41,656 nt of DNA from Nocardia sienata NBRC 100364 (lineage in GTDB: Bacteria > Actinomycetota > Actinomycetes > Mycobacteriales > Mycobacteriaceae), in NCBI RefSeq assembly GCF_001613205.1, contig NZ_BDBX01000062.1:1-41656 (forward strand). The letters run 5' to 3'. Below the pieces are notes generated by a model. The model did not search any database and had not been told where the DNA came from. It worked only from the letters and a program-made list of their open reading frames with translations. The position numbers and the translations under genes were made by a program. Positions 22,946-30,836 of the stretch are shown here, piece by piece. Numbering within the stretch: the first letter of the stretch is position 1; each line of letters begins with the position of its first letter.

Positions 22946-23911
22946 TCAGTCCGCCCGTGCGACGACACCGGCCAGGACACCCGCACCCGTGCCGGCGTCG
23001 TCGACGGAGACCACGAACCGGCGCCCCGAGCGACGGGTCACCACGAGGCCGGGTCCGGCGCGCAGCACCACGGCCGTGGCGCCCGGAATCATCCGAATGC
23101 CGTACCCGCCGTACCGGAGTGGGGAGATGTCGTCGGCCGAGACCTCGGCGATGTCTTCGGGCCGCAGCCGCCACCGGGGCCAGCCCAGCAAGCCGGTCCC
23201 CACGGTGAGGCCGCGCTGGTCCACCACCACCCGCAGCAGCGCCAGTTGCGCGAGCAACACTCCGGTGAGCGCCAGCAGTGCACCGGGTACCGGCTGGGCG
23301 ACGAATCCGACCACCGCCCCCATGAGCAAGGCGAGCACACCGATCAACAGCATCCACGGGGACACCGCCCGCCGCGACCAGCTGACGCGTTCGGTACGGC
23401 CGAGAGCAAGGGATTCGGCCGGTGCCGGATCCGGTGACACCGGACTGTTCGGTGCGGCGAGCCAGCCCGCCGCACCGAACAGCACCCCGGCGAGCGCCGC
23501 GGCGGCGAACGCCCAGCCCGAGAGCGTGACCTGTGCGGGATCAGCGGCGTCCAGGTTGGCGACGGTACCCGCCGAGGTGAGCGCGCCGACGAATCCGCCC
23601 ACCCCCCAGGCGGTGGCGACGAGCGACCGGATCGGGTCCACGGGAGTATCGGCCCGGCGCACGTTCGTGCGTGCCCCCACCACGAGGATCGCGGCGAACA
23701 GGATTCCCAGGCCCAGGCCCAGGCCGGCGGAGACGAACATGGCCGGTACCCGTCCGGTGAACCCGTCGGCGCCGTCCGCGCCGAAGTGGGTGGCCAGCCG
23801 ATCGGGCAGCCGGTCGGCCGCCGCGCCGAGCAGCACGACATTGGGCACAGCGGACAGTAGCGGCGGGAGTCCGGCGAGTAGGGCGAGCCGGAGCGAGCTC
23901 AGGGTGGTCAT
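22946..23911 (-). CDS. DUF1648-type multi-spanning membrane protein
   Basis: A 321-residue membrane protein: N-terminal hydrophobic segment with the DUF1648-like stretch RLATHFGADGADGFTGRVPA, then several more membrane helices (GLGLGLGILFAAILVVGA, FAAAALAGVLFGAAGWL, MLLIGVLALLMGAVVGFVAQPVPGALLALTGVLLAQLALLRVVV), and a C-terminal soluble beta-rich part (DQRGLTVGTGLLGWPRWRLRPEDIAEVSADDISPLRYGGYGIRM). Such proteins are often paired with YtrA-type GntR regulators, as here. Specific function unknown. Strong ribosome site AAGGAGGTG right before the ATG. Confidence 0.82.
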   Translation of the reverse strand: MTTLSSLRLALLAGLPPLLSAVPNVVLLGAAADRLPDRLATHFGADGADGFTGRVPAMFVSAGLGLGLGILFAAILVVGARTNVRRADTPVDPIRSLVATAWGVGGFVGALTSAGTVANLDAADPAQVTLSGWAFAAAALAGVLFGAAGWLAAPNSPVSPDPAPAESLALGRTERVSWSRRAVSPWMLLIGVLALLMGAVVGFVAQPVPGALLALTGVLLAQLALLRVVVDQRGLTVGTGLLGWPRWRLRPEDIAEVSADDISPLRYGGYGIRMIPGATAVVLRAGPGLVVTRRSGRRFVVSVDDAGTGAGVLAGVVARAD

Positions 23912-23920
23912 GGCACCTCC

Positions 23921-23952
23921 TTGTTATATTTGAACTATAACAAATGCATCAA
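23921..23952 (-). promoter_or_regulatory. Promoter and GntR operator palindrome of the DUF1648-gntR operon
   Basis: Perfect inverted repeat TTGTTATA-N7-TATAACAA (23921-23943), strikingly AT-rich for this DNA, 10 bases upstream of the ATG. On the minus strand TTGATG (23947-23952) and TATAAC (23923-23928) are spaced 18 bases like -35/-10 elements, so the palindrome would overlap the promoter. Autorepression by the operon's own GntR protein is inference. Confidence 0.65.
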
Positions 23953-24059
23953 CTGACACGGCCGGCGGCCGGTCCGGACAGGCTCGCCTCGGGGCGCCGA
24001 GAGGCACGGAGGTGCTGTGATTTCTTGGTGGGTGACCCGTCCGGGAGCTCGTGGTCGGG

Positions 24060-24085
24060 CGTGATCACGGGCGCGGCCGATCACG
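24060..24085 (-). terminator. Terminator-like hairpin after tetR
   Basis: Seven-bp inverted repeat CGTGATC (24060-24066) / GATCACG (24079-24085), 12-base loop, 18 bases beyond the stop of the TetR gene. Confidence 0.4.
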
Positions 24086-24103
24086 GCGTCGGCCGGAATC
24101 GAA

Positions 24104-24694
24104 TCAGCGCCGGTGCCCGACCGCGGGAAGAATGGCCTGGTCGACGATATCGGCGAGAACCCGATCGCCGGGGAGTTCACCGGAGTCGAGGGAGAACTTG
24201 AGGACGAGGGCCTCGCCGATATCGACGACAACGGGGGTGAGGAGGTCCGGGTCGATACGGCCGGCCTCCGCGTAGTGCCGCAACACGGTACTGGTGAAGC
24301 GCCCGCCTTTCGGCTCGAACACCTGGGCGTAGATGGACTCGGCCAGCTCCGGATAACGCTCGCGCTCGGCGAGAATCGCGCCGGTGGCGCGGGCGGTGGG
24401 GGTCGCCAGCCAGGACACCATCAGCCGGAGCGCCTCGATCAGGTCGTGACGCAGATCGTCGGTCGGGGCGGGTGTGGGCCGCTCCTGCGGGAACGCGTTG
24501 CCGAGCGCATCCAGCAGTACCGTCTGCGGGCTGTCCCAGCGCCGGTACAGCGAGGTTTTCGCGATACCGGCGCGCTGCGCGATCCCATCCATGGTGAGCT
24601 TGCCCAGGCCGACTTCGATCAGTTCCTCGACGACCGCGGCACGCACCGCCGCCACCACTTCGGCGTCGCTTCGGCGGCCACGTGTGCCGGGCAT
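24104..24694 (-). CDS. TetR family transcriptional regulator
   Basis: A 196-residue repressor-type protein with an N-terminal TetR helix-turn-helix domain (AAVVEELIEVGLGKLTMDGIAQRAGIAKTSLYRRWDSPQTVLLDAL) and an all-helical ligand-binding C-terminal domain of the TetR_C_16/AefR-like sort (ERYPELAESIYAQVFEPKGGRFTSTVLRHYAEAGRIDPDLL). It follows the glycosidase-like gene by 45 bp on the same strand, so the two form an operon. The phased GTAGCTA repeats over the operon promoter (26238-26276) are its likely binding sites. Ligand unknown. Confidence 0.9.
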   Translation of the reverse strand: MPGTRGRRSDAEVVAAVRAAVVEELIEVGLGKLTMDGIAQRAGIAKTSLYRRWDSPQTVLLDALGNAFPQERPTPAPTDDLRHDLIEALRLMVSWLATPTARATGAILAERERYPELAESIYAQVFEPKGGRFTSTVLRHYAEAGRIDPDLLTPVVVDIGEALVLKFSLDSGELPGDRVLADIVDQAILPAVGHRR

Positions 24695-24739
24695 GGAACC
24701 TGTCTTTCCGGTGATCGCGCGGGACCTGTCCCGTGCAGA

Positions 24740-26206
24740 CTAGTCGGCGGCGGAATCGACGACCGCGACGGCGGTGGCGAACGGGCCGAGCTCGACCTCC
24801 CCGTTCGTCACCTCTTTCCGCACTGCCGGACCGGAACCGGTTGTGGTGTCGACCGTATCGATCGCGACCACCGGGTCGGTGAAGTTCACCGGTACCGGGT
24901 GCGGATTCTTGTTGACGAGCAGGATGCGGCGCCGGCCGTCCGGGGAAGTGAAGGCCTGGCTGTGCACCGTGGTCTCCGGGGCGTCCGGCACGGGAGAGGT
25001 CGTGGCCCGGTGCACGGTGTCGCCCGGGCCGAAATTATCGAGCAGCAGCTGCAGCGCGCGATAGCGGGCATTGGGCTCCCCGGTGTTCCAGTCGAGCAGC
25101 GAGGCGCCGTGGATCATCCCCGGATAGTCGATGAACTCGGCCACGCCCACCAGGTCGATGCCGAGTGCGGTCAGCCGTGACCACAGGTACGCGACGACGG
25201 CTCCGCTGAGCGCCCAATAGTCCTCGGGTGCATCGGGTTCCGGATTCATGACATCCGGGGTGAAGGTGCCGAGTTCGTTGATATGTGTCTCGGTCGCGGG
25301 CGACAGGCGGTGTTTGATGGATTCGACCAGCTGCACCTGGCGCAGGAAACCGTCCGCCTGGGCGAAGAACAGGCCGGGCCATTGCTCGAACGGTGCGTTC
25401 CCGGCCAGAGACATCGGGTTGACGATCTGCGGGGTCGCGTAGAAGTGGTACGAGAACGCATCCAGGGGGGTGCCGTCCTGGTGGTTGGCGGGGTCGAGGA
25501 AGTGCCAGAAGTACTCCGGATCGGTGGTGACCGGGCTGAGCGAGAGCCCGATGAACTTCATCTCCGGATCGAGCGGGCGCAGCCGTTCGACGACCGCGTC
25601 GTAGAGCCTGGTGTAGACCTCGGGTGAGAGCTGATGGCCGATATCGGGTTCGCACAGCACCTCCCAGTAGGCGAAGCGGTGGTCGCGGCCGGATTCGTGC
25701 CGGACTCCGAACTGGTCGGTGAATCCGCCGTCGATGTACCAGCGGCCGATCCGCTCGAAATGCTCGGCCACTTCGGTGAGGGTCCGGTCACGGAATTGCG
25801 TGCCCTGTTCGTAGTCCCAATGGATCGCGGCCGGATCGTCCTGCACCACCACCGGTTCCGGTGTTTCGAACATCCAGGTGGGGATGGTGGCGAAGTTCGC
25901 GACCACCGGCCGGCCGGAGGTGGCATCCAGGAAGTCGTCCACGAACTCGTCGAGCCGCCGGAAATCCCATGAGGTCCGGCCGTCGGCGGGCGCCTCGAGT
26001 TCGGGTACCGCCAATTTGGGGGAGGACCACCAGGGTAGGAATCGGGTGTAGTCGGTCCGGAGCGCACGCAGCGCGTCGAAGGCCTTGTCGTGGATCTGCG
26101 AACCGCGGCGCAGCGGCGGCGCGGTCCACAGATGGGTGGTCAGTGTCGTTTTCGAGGTGATGGTCGGTGTCGTCCAGTCGACCGTGACGGGCAGCGAGAA
26201 GTTCAT
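24740..26206 (-). CDS. GH39-like glycoside hydrolase
   Basis: A 488-residue protein resembling family 39 glycosidases (beta-xylosidase / alpha-L-iduronidase clan A). A (beta/alpha)8 barrel region holds the putative acid/base Glu186 in YWEVLCEPDIG (the family's EVWNEP position) and the putative nucleophile Glu311 in ETHINELGTF; other barrel sequence includes LDAFSYHFYATP and GVAEFIDYPGMIHGASLLDW. A C-terminal beta-sandwich part follows (HSQAFTSPDGRRRILLVNKNPHPVPV). No signal peptide, so it would act on an intracellular glycoside. The ATG at 26206 (MNFSLPVTVDW) is preferred to an upstream start at 26266, which would encode part of the operator. Substrate unknown. Confidence 0.75.
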   Translation of the reverse strand: MNFSLPVTVDWTTPTITSKTTLTTHLWTAPPLRRGSQIHDKAFDALRALRTDYTRFLPWWSSPKLAVPELEAPADGRTSWDFRRLDEFVDDFLDATSGRPVVANFATIPTWMFETPEPVVVQDDPAAIHWDYEQGTQFRDRTLTEVAEHFERIGRWYIDGGFTDQFGVRHESGRDHRFAYWEVLCEPDIGHQLSPEVYTRLYDAVVERLRPLDPEMKFIGLSLSPVTTDPEYFWHFLDPANHQDGTPLDAFSYHFYATPQIVNPMSLAGNAPFEQWPGLFFAQADGFLRQVQLVESIKHRLSPATETHINELGTFTPDVMNPEPDAPEDYWALSGAVVAYLWSRLTALGIDLVGVAEFIDYPGMIHGASLLDWNTGEPNARYRALQLLLDNFGPGDTVHRATTSPVPDAPETTVHSQAFTSPDGRRRILLVNKNPHPVPVNFTDPVVAIDTVDTTTGSGPAVRKEVTNGEVELGPFATAVAVVDSAAD

Positions 26207-26237
26207 GATTACTTCTTTCGTGGGAGTTAGATCCGCA

Positions 26238-26276
26238 ACTGTAGCTACGGTGATATAGCTACGCAAGTGTAGCTAA
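26238..26276 (-). promoter_or_regulatory. Promoter with three phased TAGCTA operators (GH39-tetR operon)
   Basis: Three near-identical octamers, GTAGCTAC (26241-26248), ATAGCTAC (26255-26262) and GTAGCTAA (26269-26276), repeat exactly every 14 bases; the outer two are embedded in a longer direct repeat CGCAA(C/G)TGTAGCTA. On the minus strand TTGCGT (26261-26266) and TACAGT (26238-26243) have ideal 17-base -35/-10 spacing, so the repeats cover the promoter. Binding by the operon's TetR protein is inference. Confidence 0.7.
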
Positions 26277-26371
26277 ATCTGCGCGGGGGTGCGCCGGTTG
26301 CTCGATATCGCACGACGGGCTATGCCCTGACGGTGGGAGACTCTGTCGGCCCAGGAGCGGACACTGATCCC

Positions 26372-26749
26372 ATGGCATACGACGAGGAACTGGCGGAGCG
26401 GGTCCGGGCTGTGCTGAACGCCGGCACCGAGGTATCCGAGCGGCGCATGTTCGGCGGGCTGGCCTTCCTGATCGGCGGCCATATGGGGGTCGCGGTCAGC
26501 CGGGAGGGCGGGTTGATGGTGCGAATGGAGCCCGCGGCGGCCGCCGCGCTGGTCGACGACATCTCGGTGACCCCCATGGTGATGCAGGGCCGGGAACTGG
26601 ACGGGTGGCTACGGGTGACCGAGGCGGCGGTCCGCGACGACCGTGACCTCACCACCTGGGTCGCACGCGGCGTCCGGTTCGCCGCAGCGCTGCCGCCCAA
26701 GACGCCGCAACCCCGGCGACCGAGGCGGAAGAACGCCCGGCTGCGGTGA
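26372..26749 (+). CDS. TfoX N-terminal domain protein
   Basis: A 125-residue protein with the TfoX/Sxy N-terminal fold: YDEELAERVRAVLNAGTEVSERRMFGGLAFLIGGHMGVAVSREGGLMVRM, then a C-terminal basic tail (PRRPRRKNARLR). The C-terminal TfoX domain of the competence regulator is absent, as in most actinobacterial members, whose function is unknown. I chose the ATG at 26372 (MAYDEEL), with AGGAG about 14 bases upstream; an ATG at 26333 would add 13 unconserved residues. It is convergent with rsgA, only 9 bp apart. Confidence 0.82.
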   Translation: MAYDEELAERVRAVLNAGTEVSERRMFGGLAFLIGGHMGVAVSREGGLMVRMEPAAAAALVDDISVTPMVMQGRELDGWLRVTEAAVRDDRDLTTWVARGVRFAAALPPKTPQPRRPRRKNARLR

Positions 26750-26758
26750 CCGGTGTGC

Positions 26759-27808
26759 TCACCACTGGTCGTTGGAGTTCAGGGCGACCAGCAGCCGGCG
26801 GATCGCGGCCACTCGCCGCGCTTTGTCCGGGAGTTCGTCCAGCGCGCATTCCGGATCGGCGGGTGGGCCCAGATGCGTACAACCGCGCGGGCAGTCCTCG
26901 ATCGCCTCGGCGAGATCGGTGAAGGCCGCGATCACATCGTCGGGCGTGATGTGGGCGAGGCCGAACGACCGGACACCCGGAGTATCGATGACCCAGCCGC
27001 CGCCCGGCAGCGCCAGCGCGACCGACTGCGTGGAGGTGTGCTTGCCCTTGCCGACCCCGGACACCTCGCCGACCGCCCGCTCGGCATCGGGAACCAGCCG
27101 GTTGACCAGGGTGGATTTCCCTACCCCCGAATGCCCCAGGAAGCAGGTGAGATGGCCGGTGAGCAGGGCCAGTGTCGCATCGAGCGGGTCGTCGATCCCC
27201 GCGTAGACGATGGTCAGGTCCAGATCGTCGAACGCGGCCGCGAATTCCGAGTCTGCGGCCAGATCATGTTTGGTGAGACACAGAACCGGTTCCAGGCCGC
27301 CCGCATAGGCGGCCACCATGGCCCGCTCCACGAACCCGGTGCGTGGCGGCGGATCGGCCAGCGCCACCACGATGAACAACTTCTCCGCATTACCGACCAC
27401 CACGCGCTCGAACGGATCGGTGTCGTCGGCGGTGCGCCGCAGCACGGTGGTGCGCTCGGTGACCCGGACGATCCGTGCGAGGGTGTCGGGCCGGCCGGAC
27501 AGGTCGCCGACCACCTCGACCCGATCACCGACCACGATGGGGGTGCGTCCCAGTTCCCGGGCCCGCATGGCCACCAGCGGACGCTGCGGATCCCCGTCGA
27601 GCACGCATCCCCAGCGCCCCCGGTCCACCGAGACGACCATCGCCGGCTGCGCGTCCCGGTGTTCGGGGCGGGTCTTGGTCCGCGGCCGCGAACTCCGCCC
27701 GGGACGCACCCGGACATCGGATTCGTCGTAGGAGGCGGTGGTGCGGCCGCGCCGGCTCAGTGAGCCGCTCCCGGTTCGGCCGACTGCGGGTCGAGCATCG
27801 ATTCCCAC
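26759..27808 (-). CDS. rsgA: Ribosome small subunit-dependent GTPase RsgA
   Basis: Circularly permuted GTPase that acts late in 30S maturation. An OB fold (residues about 55-120) is followed by the G domain in permuted order: G4 TKHD, G1 GHSGVGKSTLVNRL, G3 DTPGVRSFG, then a zinc-binding tail with C-x4-C-x-H (EDCPRGCTHLG) and a distal Cys (DPEC). The boundary given uses GTG at 27808, overlapping aroA by 52 bases without a ribosome site. A CTG at 27760 overlaps the aroA stop (CTGA), has GGGAG 7 bases before it and begins where family similarity begins (LSRRGRTTASYDESDVRVRPG), so the true start may be that rare codon. Co-transcribed with aroA. Confidence 0.93.
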   Translation of the reverse strand: MGIDARPAVGRTGSGSLSRRGRTTASYDESDVRVRPGRSSRPRTKTRPEHRDAQPAMVVSVDRGRWGCVLDGDPQRPLVAMRARELGRTPIVVGDRVEVVGDLSGRPDTLARIVRVTERTTVLRRTADDTDPFERVVVGNAEKLFIVVALADPPPRTGFVERAMVAAYAGGLEPVLCLTKHDLAADSEFAAAFDDLDLTIVYAGIDDPLDATLALLTGHLTCFLGHSGVGKSTLVNRLVPDAERAVGEVSGVGKGKHTSTQSVALALPGGGWVIDTPGVRSFGLAHITPDDVIAAFTDLAEAIEDCPRGCTHLGPPADPECALDELPDKARRVAAIRRLLVALNSNDQW

Positions 27809-29049
27809 AGGGCGACGAAATCGGGCAGGGTCTTGGCGGTCGTCCCGATGTCCTCGATTTCGATCCCCGGTACCGCGAGCCCGAGAATCGCGCCGGCGGT
27901 GGCCATCCGGTGGTCGGCGTAGGAATGCCAGCGACCGCCGTGTAGCGGGGCGGGGACGATCTCCAGGCCGTCCTCGGTTTCGGAAACCTGCCCGCCGAGC
28001 CGGTTGATCTCGGTGGACAGTGCGGCCAGCCGATCGGTCTCGTGCCCGCGCAGATGGGCGATGCCCCGCAGCCGGGACTCCGAATCGGCCAGCGCCGCCA
28101 GCGCCGCGACGGTCGGGGTCAGCTCGCCCACATCGTGCAGATCGATATCGATACCGGCCAGACGGTCCGGGCCGGTCACGGTGAGCGAGCCCTCGCTGAA
28201 ACCGGCTTCGGCCCCCATCCGCACCAGGATCTCCCGGATCACATCGCCGGCCTGGGTGGTCAGCCGAGGCCAGTGCGGGATGCCGACACTGCCGCCGGTG
28301 ACCGCGGCCGCGGCCAGGAACGGAGTGGCATTGGACAGGTCCGGCTCGACCTTCCAGTCGACCGCGCGAATCGGGCCGGGTGGCACGGTCCAGGTCTGCT
28401 CGCCCCGGACATCGGTGGGCGCCTCGACCACGACATCGGCGCGGCGCAGCATCTCGACGGTCATCTCGATATGGGGCATGGAGGGCAGCGCGCTACCGGA
28501 ATGGCGCACCACCACGCCCTCGTCGAAACGCGCCCCCGACAGCAGCAGACCCGAGACGAACTGCGAGGAACCCGAGGCGTCGATGGTGATGGCGCCACCG
28601 CGCAGGGCGCCGGTCCCGCGCACGGTGAACGGCAGGGCGTCGCCCTCGATATCCGCGCCGAGCCCACGCAGGGCGTCGAGGATGGTGCGCAGCGGGCGGA
28701 CCCGGGCGGCGATATCGCCGTCGAAGGCGGTCTCGCCCATCGCGAGGGTCGCCACCGGGGGCACGAAACGCATCACGGTTCCGGCCAGGCCGCAATCGAC
28801 CCGCCCGCCCCGTAGTGGCGCGGGGGTGACGGCGAGGGTGTCGGCGTCACCGATGATCTGGGTGCCCAGGGCACGCAGCGCGGCGATCATCAGACCGGTG
28901 TCGCGGCTGCGCAGGGCCCCGGTGATGGTCGAGGGGCCATCGGCGAGCGCGGCCAGGACCAGTGCTCTGTTCGTGATCGATTTGGAGCCGGGCAGGGTGA
29001 CGGTCGCATGCACTGGGGCATCGACATGGGGCGCTGGCCAGAAACTCAC
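27757..29049 (-). CDS. aroA: 3-phosphoshikimate 1-carboxyvinyltransferase (EPSP synthase)
   Basis: Sixth step of the shikimate pathway: joins shikimate-3-phosphate and phosphoenolpyruvate. The 430-residue product shows LPGSKSITNRALVLAALADG, the CGLAGTVMRFVPP stretch, DASGSSQFVSGLLLSGA, and RLRGIAHLRGHETDRLAALSTEINRLGG, all matching actinobacterial AroA closely. I chose GTG at 29049 (VSFWPAPHVDAPVHATVTLPGSKS), which aligns with the mycobacterial N-terminus; earlier in-frame starts at 29067 and 29133 are possible. The stop overlaps the likely rsgA start. A strong terminator for the preceding aldehyde dehydrogenase separates the two transcripts. Confidence 0.95.
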   Translation of the reverse strand: MSFWPAPHVDAPVHATVTLPGSKSITNRALVLAALADGPSTITGALRSRDTGLMIAALRALGTQIIGDADTLAVTPAPLRGGRVDCGLAGTVMRFVPPVATLAMGETAFDGDIAARVRPLRTILDALRGLGADIEGDALPFTVRGTGALRGGAITIDASGSSQFVSGLLLSGARFDEGVVVRHSGSALPSMPHIEMTVEMLRRADVVVEAPTDVRGEQTWTVPPGPIRAVDWKVEPDLSNATPFLAAAAVTGGSVGIPHWPRLTTQAGDVIREILVRMGAEAGFSEGSLTVTGPDRLAGIDIDLHDVGELTPTVAALAALADSESRLRGIAHLRGHETDRLAALSTEINRLGGQVSETEDGLEIVPAPLHGGRWHSYADHRMATAGAILGLAVPGIEIEDIGTTAKTLPDFVALWESMLDPQSAEPGAAH

Positions 29050-29083
29050 TCGACCATCTTGGCGCATCGGGCCGACAGGCGTG

Positions 29084-29121
29084 TCGGTGGTGCTCGTCAG
29101 TGTGTCGCCGAGCACCACCGA
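29084..29121 (-). terminator. Terminator after the aldehyde dehydrogenase gene
   Basis: Perfect 13-bp stem TCGGTGGTGCTCG (29084-29096) / CGAGCACCACCGA (29109-29121), 12-base loop, 26 bases beyond the stop of the dehydrogenase and upstream of aroA. Confidence 0.75.
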
Positions 29122-29147
29122 TCGTGTCCTCATCTGTGGTGGCCGGG

Positions 29148-30653
29148 CTACTTGTTCCGGCCGTGCAGCAGCGGAACCATCTTGCGCAGCATCTTCATGT
29201 TGGCCTGGGTGCGGCGATAGCTCTGCAACGCCATCCCGGGAATCGTGAAGCGCTGCACCGCGATCGAATGCGGCCGGACGAATTCGCGCATACCCGGCTC
29301 ACCGTGGATACGGCCGATACCGGAGTCGGCGCTGCCGCCGAAGGGAAGTCCGGGGATGGCGGCGAAGCCGAGTACCGAGTTCACCGAGGTCGCGCCGACC
29401 TTCAGCCGCCGGGCGATCTCGAGCCCCTGCTTCTTCGAGTACACCGCCGAGGCCAGGCCGAAGGTGGTGTTGTTGGCGAGATCCACGGCCTCGTCGATGC
29501 TGTTCACCGTGGTGACGGTGACGGTCGGCCCGAAGGTCTCCTCCTTGACCGCCGGCGAATCCTCGTCCACGTCCACCAGCACGACGGGTTCGATGAAGGG
29601 GCCCTTGATCGATTCCGGGCCGCCCAGCAGCGCCTTACCGCCGCTGGCCAGGGCCGCGTCGATATGCTTCTTGACGATATCGATCTGGCTCGGCATGGTC
29701 ATCGGGCCGTAGGCGGCGCCCTTGTCCGAACCGGGTTTCACATCCTTGAGGATGCGGGTCAGCTCGGCGAGGAACTCCTCTTTGACCGACTTGTCCACGT
29801 AGACGCGTTCCACGCCGGCGCAGGTCTGACCGCTGTTCGAGGTGGCGCCCCAGGCTATGGCGTCGGCGGCGGCCTTCACGTCCGCGTCCGCGGCCACGAT
29901 CACGGGATCCTTACCGCCGCACTCCAGCAGTACCGGGGTGAGGTTTTCAGCGGCCGAGGCCATGATCTTGCGCCCGGTGGCGGCCGAACCGGTGAACGCG
30001 ACCTTGTCCACTCCGGATTTCACCAGCGCGGCGCCGGTCGCGCCGAAACCGTTGATCGCGACGAAAACGCCCTCGGGCAATTCCGGATTGGCCTCGGAGA
30101 ATGCCTCGGCGAGGAAATTGCCGATTCCGGTCGAGAATTCCGACGGCTTGAACACCACGGTGTTACCGGCGGCCAGGGCGTAGGCCAGCGACCCGTTAGG
30201 GGTGTAGACGGGATAGTTCCACGGTCCGATCACGCCGATCACACCCAGCGGCCGGTATTCGATGCGGGCCGAGAAGTTCGCCATCAGCGGGCCCGAGGGG
30301 ACCTTCTGGGGGGACAGCACCTTCTTGGCGTGCTTGGCCGCCCACGCGATGTGCTCGAGCGCGAGCATCAGCTCCAGGAATGCGTCGTCGAGCGGTTTGC
30401 CGTTCTCGGCGTGGATGAGCGCGCAGAATTCGTCGGATTTGGCGACCAGCCGGCTGGACCAGCGCAGCAGGGCCTTCTTCCGGCCGTCGAAGCCGAGGTC
30501 TTCCCACACCGGAGCGGCGGCGCGCGCCTTCGCGACAGCCTCGCCGACCGCCTTCTCGTCGGCGATCGGGTACGTGGCCAGGGTAGCTCCTGTGGCCGGA
30601 TCGACCGAGGTGAGCACCGACTCTTTCTCGGTAGCGTTTTCGGTGGTTGTCAC
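29148..30653 (-). CDS. NAD(P)+-dependent aldehyde dehydrogenase family protein
   Basis: Oxidises an aldehyde to the acid. The 501-residue protein has the cofactor-binding PLGVIGVIGPWNYP, the FTGSAATGRKI Rossmann turn, catalytic Cys278 (NSGQTCAG) and general base Glu244 (LLECGGKDP), plus the ETFGPTVTV motif. The C-terminus is hydrophobic and basic (IPGMALQSYRRTQANMKMLRKM), as in long-chain or membrane-associated aldehyde dehydrogenases, so a fatty aldehyde substrate is plausible but not proven. GTG at 30653 has an excellent ribosome site (AGAGGAG). It is transcribed alone, divergently from the SRAP gene. Confidence 0.9.
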   Translation of the reverse strand: MTTTENATEKESVLTSVDPATGATLATYPIADEKAVGEAVAKARAAAPVWEDLGFDGRKKALLRWSSRLVAKSDEFCALIHAENGKPLDDAFLELMLALEHIAWAAKHAKKVLSPQKVPSGPLMANFSARIEYRPLGVIGVIGPWNYPVYTPNGSLAYALAAGNTVVFKPSEFSTGIGNFLAEAFSEANPELPEGVFVAINGFGATGAALVKSGVDKVAFTGSAATGRKIMASAAENLTPVLLECGGKDPVIVAADADVKAAADAIAWGATSNSGQTCAGVERVYVDKSVKEEFLAELTRILKDVKPGSDKGAAYGPMTMPSQIDIVKKHIDAALASGGKALLGGPESIKGPFIEPVVLVDVDEDSPAVKEETFGPTVTVTTVNSIDEAVDLANNTTFGLASAVYSKKQGLEIARRLKVGATSVNSVLGFAAIPGLPFGGSADSGIGRIHGEPGMREFVRPHSIAVQRFTIPGMALQSYRRTQANMKMLRKMVPLLHGRNK

Positions 30654-30836
30654 AGGTTCTCCTCTGCGGAAGTAGGGCGGTGGCTGCGCGCGTGAACGGG
30701 CAGCCTCTCACCGCCGCGTCCCCGGTGAGAGAATGCTAAGACATAACTCTCAACACGTCACCAAGTACTGGCATCATTGTTGCGGACGGGGGCGGGATTG
30801 TCTTGATCTGTCGGTGTTCGGTGGAAGTATCGGAAT

